Virus record (IMG/VR): IMGVR_UViG_3300035698_035303
Coordinates: 1 to 64,000 of that record
Origin: a virus
Length of the DNA: 64,000 nucleotides
Strand: one strand, 5' to 3'
In this document: in pieces, positions 61,014 through 64,000 of the stretch
How the letters are laid out: each line of letters opens with the position of its first letter
Numbering within the stretch: the stretch's first letter is position 1
Notes under the pieces: generated by a model
Database searches by the model: none
What the model was told of the DNA's origin: nothing
The model's input: only the letters and a program-made list of their open reading frames with translations
Translations under genes and position numbers: made by a program

Positions 61014-62360
61014 ATGAATTTAAAACAAATATTGGTAGAAGGTCCAACAGGCGTCCCATATACTGAGAAAACATTTAAACAAACTATGAATAGTGTTTTG
61101 ACTAAAGAAGGTCTTGGTAGTGAACGTGGAGCATTGCTTACTACTAAAAATGGTATATTTGTGGAAGTTAGACCTTGTTATGAAGATGGTAAGGCTAATG
61201 TTAAAGTATGGGCTTTTAACCCTGATAAACCTAATTCAGATTATCTTGGACGTTGGAAACATCAAAAGTCATTTAATAATATTAAAGAGGCTTACGCATT
61301 TGCCCAATTACATGTTGAACAAAACATATTAGAAGCAAAAGAAGAAGCTGGTAAATTGGCCCCTAAAGCCAAAAAAGCCTTAGCACTTTGGAAAAAAGAG
61401 TACAAAGAGGCTGAGACCCCTATCAAGAAAAAAGGTGGTAAAACATCATGGGGTCGATCTTATTTCTATAAGACATCAATACAAAAACAAATTTCTGATG
61501 GGTTCAAACAAGAGTTTGATGATATAAATAAATATTATTTCAAAGGCTCTGGCTTTAAAGTAGTTCCTGATGGGTCTCCTTGGGATGATTTTAAATCATG
61601 GCCAAAAACAAGCTATTATTGGGTACCGTTTAAAATTGTATCAGAGAATGGAATATCTGAGGTAAAAAAAAATCCATCCAAGGGAACTTGGAATATGAAA
61701 GGTAATGGGTATTCCGTTGTAGCTTATGTAAGTCAGAATAACGATGGTGAAATGAAATCTTCTTCTATGATGCTTACTCCGGGTGAAGGAGCAACGGAGT
61801 TTAATATTTGGAACGATGAGAAATCGTCTCAAAAAGGAGAGTTCTGGTGGGATAAGAATGATATTCAACGAGGTATCAGAAATCTTAATGCTAAGAAACC
61901 AAATTTTGTAGAGACTAAAGCTATGACATCTGATATGAATAAGTTAGTCAAAATTATTGGTTCTGCTTTTAATGCCTATAAAGTTGATGCTGTGAAAAAA
62001 TCCAAGGTTTCTGAGGGTACTGCTAGAAAAGAAATGGACCCAATTAATAAACAGCCTTTGAAGAATATGATTTATAAAAAGATAACCAAAATTACCAAAG
62101 GCATTTACAAAGATCAATATTGGAATGGTGTTAATAAGATTTGGGATGTATTTAATGATTTGGGATTGGACTGGAATATCCAGAAGGCAGAATACGATCA
62201 CAAGAATTCGCCACCAACTTATAAGATTTGGTACATAGAAATTAACTTTACTAACAAGGCTGGGAAACCCCAGAAGATTTTTGGGAATGTCACGGCGGCA
62301 GGAGCTGGGACAGTCAAGGACCCGCTTGATGCTTATGATGTAAACCTAGTAATGGGATAA
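61014..62360 (+). CDS. Putative large capsid-cargo protein (448 aa)
   Basis: A 448-aa protein with a short second-type leader, MNLKQILVE|G. A further candidate site, NILE|A (E107), would split an N-terminal domain of about 98 aa from a 341-aa remainder. The larger part is rich in Lys, Trp, Tyr and Asn (YYWVPFKIVSENG, GEFWWDKNDIQRGIRNL) and has no recognised domain. It is the largest payload in the cassette and could be an injected enzyme or inhibitor, but no catalytic motif is seen. Confidence 0.5.
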   Translation: MNLKQILVEGPTGVPYTEKTFKQTMNSVLTKEGLGSERGALLTTKNGIFVEVRPCYEDGKANVKVWAFNPDKPNSDYLGRWKHQKSFNNIKEAYAFAQLHVEQNILEAKEEAGKLAPKAKKALALWKKEYKEAETPIKKKGGKTSWGRSYFYKTSIQKQISDGFKQEFDDINKYYFKGSGFKVVPDGSPWDDFKSWPKTSYYWVPFKIVSENGISEVKKNPSKGTWNMKGNGYSVVAYVSQNNDGEMKSSSMMLTPGEGATEFNIWNDEKSSQKGEFWWDKNDIQRGIRNLNAKKPNFVETKAMTSDMNKLVKIIGSAFNAYKVDAVKKSKVSEGTARKEMDPINKQPLKNMIYKKITKITKGIYKDQYWNGVNKIWDVFNDLGLDWNIQKAEYDHKNSPPTYKIWYIEINFTNKAGKPQKIFGNVTAAGAGTVKDPLDAYDVNLVMG

Positions 62361-62397
62361 TTTAAAGTTACCCGCAATATTTAAAGAGGATAATATT

Positions 62398-62604
62398 ATG
62401 GATTTAGCAAATTTGGTGAATGAATGCGAAGTTGATGAAGCAACTGATTATGAACCTATTGATACGCTTCTTGATGTTATTGTAGCCACATTGAAGAAAA
62501 ATAAATTTAGTGTATGGCCAGATAAAACAAAAGGGAAATCTTTATTAATTCCCATTAAAGATAAAGAAGGTAACTCTTTTACCGTTAAGATTGTAAAAAG
62601 CTAA
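62398..62604 (+). CDS. Putative capsid-cargo protein, very small (68 aa)
   Basis: A 68-aa protein with a leader-like start MDLANLVNECEVDE|A (VDE|A as in the polyprotein). The payload, about 54 aa, has the pattern helix then three strands (IDTLLDVIVATLKKNKFSVW; LLIPIKDKEGNSFTVKIV). AGAGGA precedes the ATG. No family is recognised. Confidence 0.5.
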   Translation: MDLANLVNECEVDEATDYEPIDTLLDVIVATLKKNKFSVWPDKTKGKSLLIPIKDKEGNSFTVKIVKS

Positions 62605-62630
62605 TTTAATCTCCATTTTAAGGGGAGTTA

Positions 62631-63149
62631 ATGAAAGACAATAGATGTTTAAATGAAGTCGCTGAGTTATTTGGGGTCAATGAGGCTTTGAAGACACCAG
62701 CGATGATGAAAATTGAATTTGATATTTTTGTTAGCTCTGACCAAATGGGTTATTACAGGAATCAAGCCGCAGATGACATAGCTGGCTCAGGCGGTTACAG
62801 CATAAGATCAACCAAGGACCGTAAATATACCGTTGAATTCTTGACAAAAGACGAAAATAAATTTTTACAAGCCTTCAAGAAAACTAAATCTAATGACAAG
62901 GTTATCAAGATTCATAAGTCAAAACCAAGCCCATTAAAAAGAGAAAGTCTCAATTTCAATTATATAAAAGACGAAAAACAATTAAAAGCAATTGAATCTG
63001 ACTTGAAAAAGTCAGGTGCCGTAAAAATTAAAAGGACTGTTAATTGGGACAAAGGTGAGGCATATTTTTATTTTGATTGCGTGGGATTACCTGATGTTTG
63101 GAGAGCTATGCTTAAAACTAAATCAGGTAGGTATATAGACGAGGAATAG
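62631..63149 (+). CDS. Putative capsid-cargo protein (172 aa)
   Basis: A 172-aa protein with leader MKDNRCLNEVAELFGVNE|A. The payload is alpha/beta with two similar halves (MMKIEFDIFVSSDQMGYYR and LNFNYIKDEKQLKAIESDLK), possibly two ferredoxin-like folds. No catalytic motif. AAGGGGAG precedes the ATG. Confidence 0.55.
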   Translation: MKDNRCLNEVAELFGVNEALKTPAMMKIEFDIFVSSDQMGYYRNQAADDIAGSGGYSIRSTKDRKYTVEFLTKDENKFLQAFKKTKSNDKVIKIHKSKPSPLKRESLNFNYIKDEKQLKAIESDLKKSGAVKIKRTVNWDKGEAYFYFDCVGLPDVWRAMLKTKSGRYIDEE

Positions 63150-63159
63150 GACTTGATAA

Positions 63160-63567
63160 ATGAATTTAACACAACTTCTTCTTGAATCCCCTATGACGGT
63201 CTATCAACTTCGTAAAAATAGCAAATCCATGCTTAAAGATACTACTCTGGAGTATGTTAAGGAAAGACGTGGCAAAGATAAGGTACAAGGTCCTTTTAGA
63301 GAGTTCTCTTTTAAAGCTGGCAAAAAAGATTATAAAACACGTGTTAGGGTATTTGGAGAACAATCATCAAGAAGTCCGGTATGGGTCCATTGTACATGCC
63401 CTAACTTTAGATATCAATGGGATTGGGTTTTAACTCAAAAAGAAAGTAGTACTCTTTTTAAAACTAAGGACAAACAGCCAAATGTTCGCAACCCTAAGAA
63501 GAATAAAAGTGTATGCAAGCATGTTGCCAGCGCCCTTGATTGGTTGAAAAAGGATAGAGGAATATGA
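63160..63567 (+). CDS. Putative capsid-cargo protein with SWIM zinc-finger motif (135 aa)
   Basis: A 135-aa protein with a short leader, MNLTQLLLE|S. Residues 74-125 fit the SWIM zinc-finger pattern CxC...CxH: C78 and C80 in VWVHCTCPNFRYQWDWVL, and C119 and H121 in KSVCKHVASAL. SWIM domains bind DNA or proteins. The rest is lysine-rich. A small SWIM protein behind a cargo leader would be carried with the DNA into the host. It overlaps the next gene as ATGA. Confidence 0.6.
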   Translation: MNLTQLLLESPMTVYQLRKNSKSMLKDTTLEYVKERRGKDKVQGPFREFSFKAGKKDYKTRVRVFGEQSSRSPVWVHCTCPNFRYQWDWVLTQKESSTLFKTKDKQPNVRNPKKNKSVCKHVASALDWLKKDRGI

Positions 63568-63920
63568 AAGATAACAGAACATTGAACGAAGTGGCTGAAC
63601 GATTTGGTATCAATGAGGCTAAAGAAGAAAGAGAAATTAGTCCAGAAGCCGAAAAGGTTTATAAGGTACTGATTAATAATGCTAAAGAGGGTTACAGGAT
63701 TATCCATAAGGGTAAAACAATTTGGGGTGGTTTGGGCAATCGGGCTGGTCTACACAGCTATGCAGATACCATTATCGGTGATAAATGGAGGAAGTCTGGC
63801 CCTCGTTTTGAAAAGAAACTAAGGAAACTTACTGGCGATTTTGAATTACATGATTATCGATCTATCAGTAGAGATAAGGGTCGCTGGGTTAAGATTAAAA
63901 CTTTTAAAGTAACTGCATGA
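63564..63920 (+). CDS. Putative capsid-cargo protein (118 aa)
   Basis: A 118-aa protein with the clearest standard leader, MKDNRTLNEVAERFGINE|A. The payload is basic, with helix-strand pattern (ISPEAEKVYKVLINNAKEGY; GDKWRKSGPRFEKKLRKLTG). It overlaps the SWIM gene as ATGA. No domain is recognised. Confidence 0.55.
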   Translation: MKDNRTLNEVAERFGINEAKEEREISPEAEKVYKVLINNAKEGYRIIHKGKTIWGGLGNRAGLHSYADTIIGDKWRKSGPRFEKKLRKLTGDFELHDYRSISRDKGRWVKIKTFKVTA

Positions 63921-63964
63921 TAATTTACCTTTAACCGACTGAATAAGGACAAAAGAATATAAAA

Positions 63965-63997
63965 GTGAAAGATGACAGAGTATTAAAGGAATGTTGA
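63965..63997 (+). pseudogene. Decapitated cargo leader (10 aa) at the window end
   Basis: A GTG-started 10-codon ORF, MKDDRVLKEC, then TGA. It repeats the first ten residues of the leader with an AAGGAC site upstream, but stops before the cleavage site. It is likely a truncated or frameshifted member of the family, and indicates that the cassette may continue beyond the window. Confidence 0.5.
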
Positions 63998-64000
63998 ATA

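Noticed and set aside
1-64000. tRNA or rRNA genes
   Set aside because: I saw no cloverleaf-like or rRNA-like segment; gaps are too short, and nearly all sequence is accounted for by + strand genes. A dedicated tRNA search was not possible.

Overview
This window reads as the virion-gene region of a large tailed phage with a contractile (myovirus) tail and a T4-type head. Every gene I accept lies on the + strand. The DNA is AT-rich and tightly packed, with many ATGA or TAATG stop/start overlaps. Diagnostic genes are a gp25-like and a baseplate-J/gp6-like wedge protein, a gp55-like late sigma factor, a large terminase, and the T4 head order portal - core proteins - prohead protease - acidic scaffold - major capsid protein. 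No integrase, repressor, tRNA or rRNA was seen. The host cannot be named from this sequence.

Layout. 1-11.9 kb: baseplate and tail structural genes. 11.9-31.8 kb: very large fibre/adhesin-type proteins (a 2191-aa beta-helix protein, a LamG protein, a 2233-aa modular protein), with a PAS-domain gene and a coiled-coil membrane protein between them. 31.8-37.4 kb: late sigma factor, small unknown genes, a TnsA-like nuclease, an acidic protein and large terminase. 37.4-41.0 kb: a 1213-aa protein that looks like a polyprotein. 41.0-52.8 kb: hub-like protein, portal split by an HNH intein, core proteins, protease, scaffold and capsid protein, closed by a strong terminator. 52.8-54.8 kb: small head/neck genes. 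54.8-64 kb: a cassette of small genes.

The main discovery candidate is that last cassette. Ten complete genes and two orphan leader ORFs start with variants of one short leader (type: MKDNRTLNEVAERFGINEA), after which the proteins are otherwise mostly unrelated. In nine of the ten the leader ends in hydrophobic-x-Glu followed by A/G/S/D. This is the form of the T4 gp21 prohead-protease site, and the layout resembles the capsid-targeting sequences of T4 internal proteins IPI-IPIII. Further genes carry a second, shorter leader (MNLKQILVEG, MNLTQLLLES). The 1213-aa protein has about ten such sites between distinct, partly duplicated domains. I infer a system in which a common, cleavable address loads many different proteins into the prohead. 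One payload is a complete ferritin with all ferroxidase ligands, another has a SWIM zinc-finger motif, another is strongly basic. A ferritin addressed to the inside of a phage head would, to my knowledge, be new. Packaging and cleavage are inferred, not shown.
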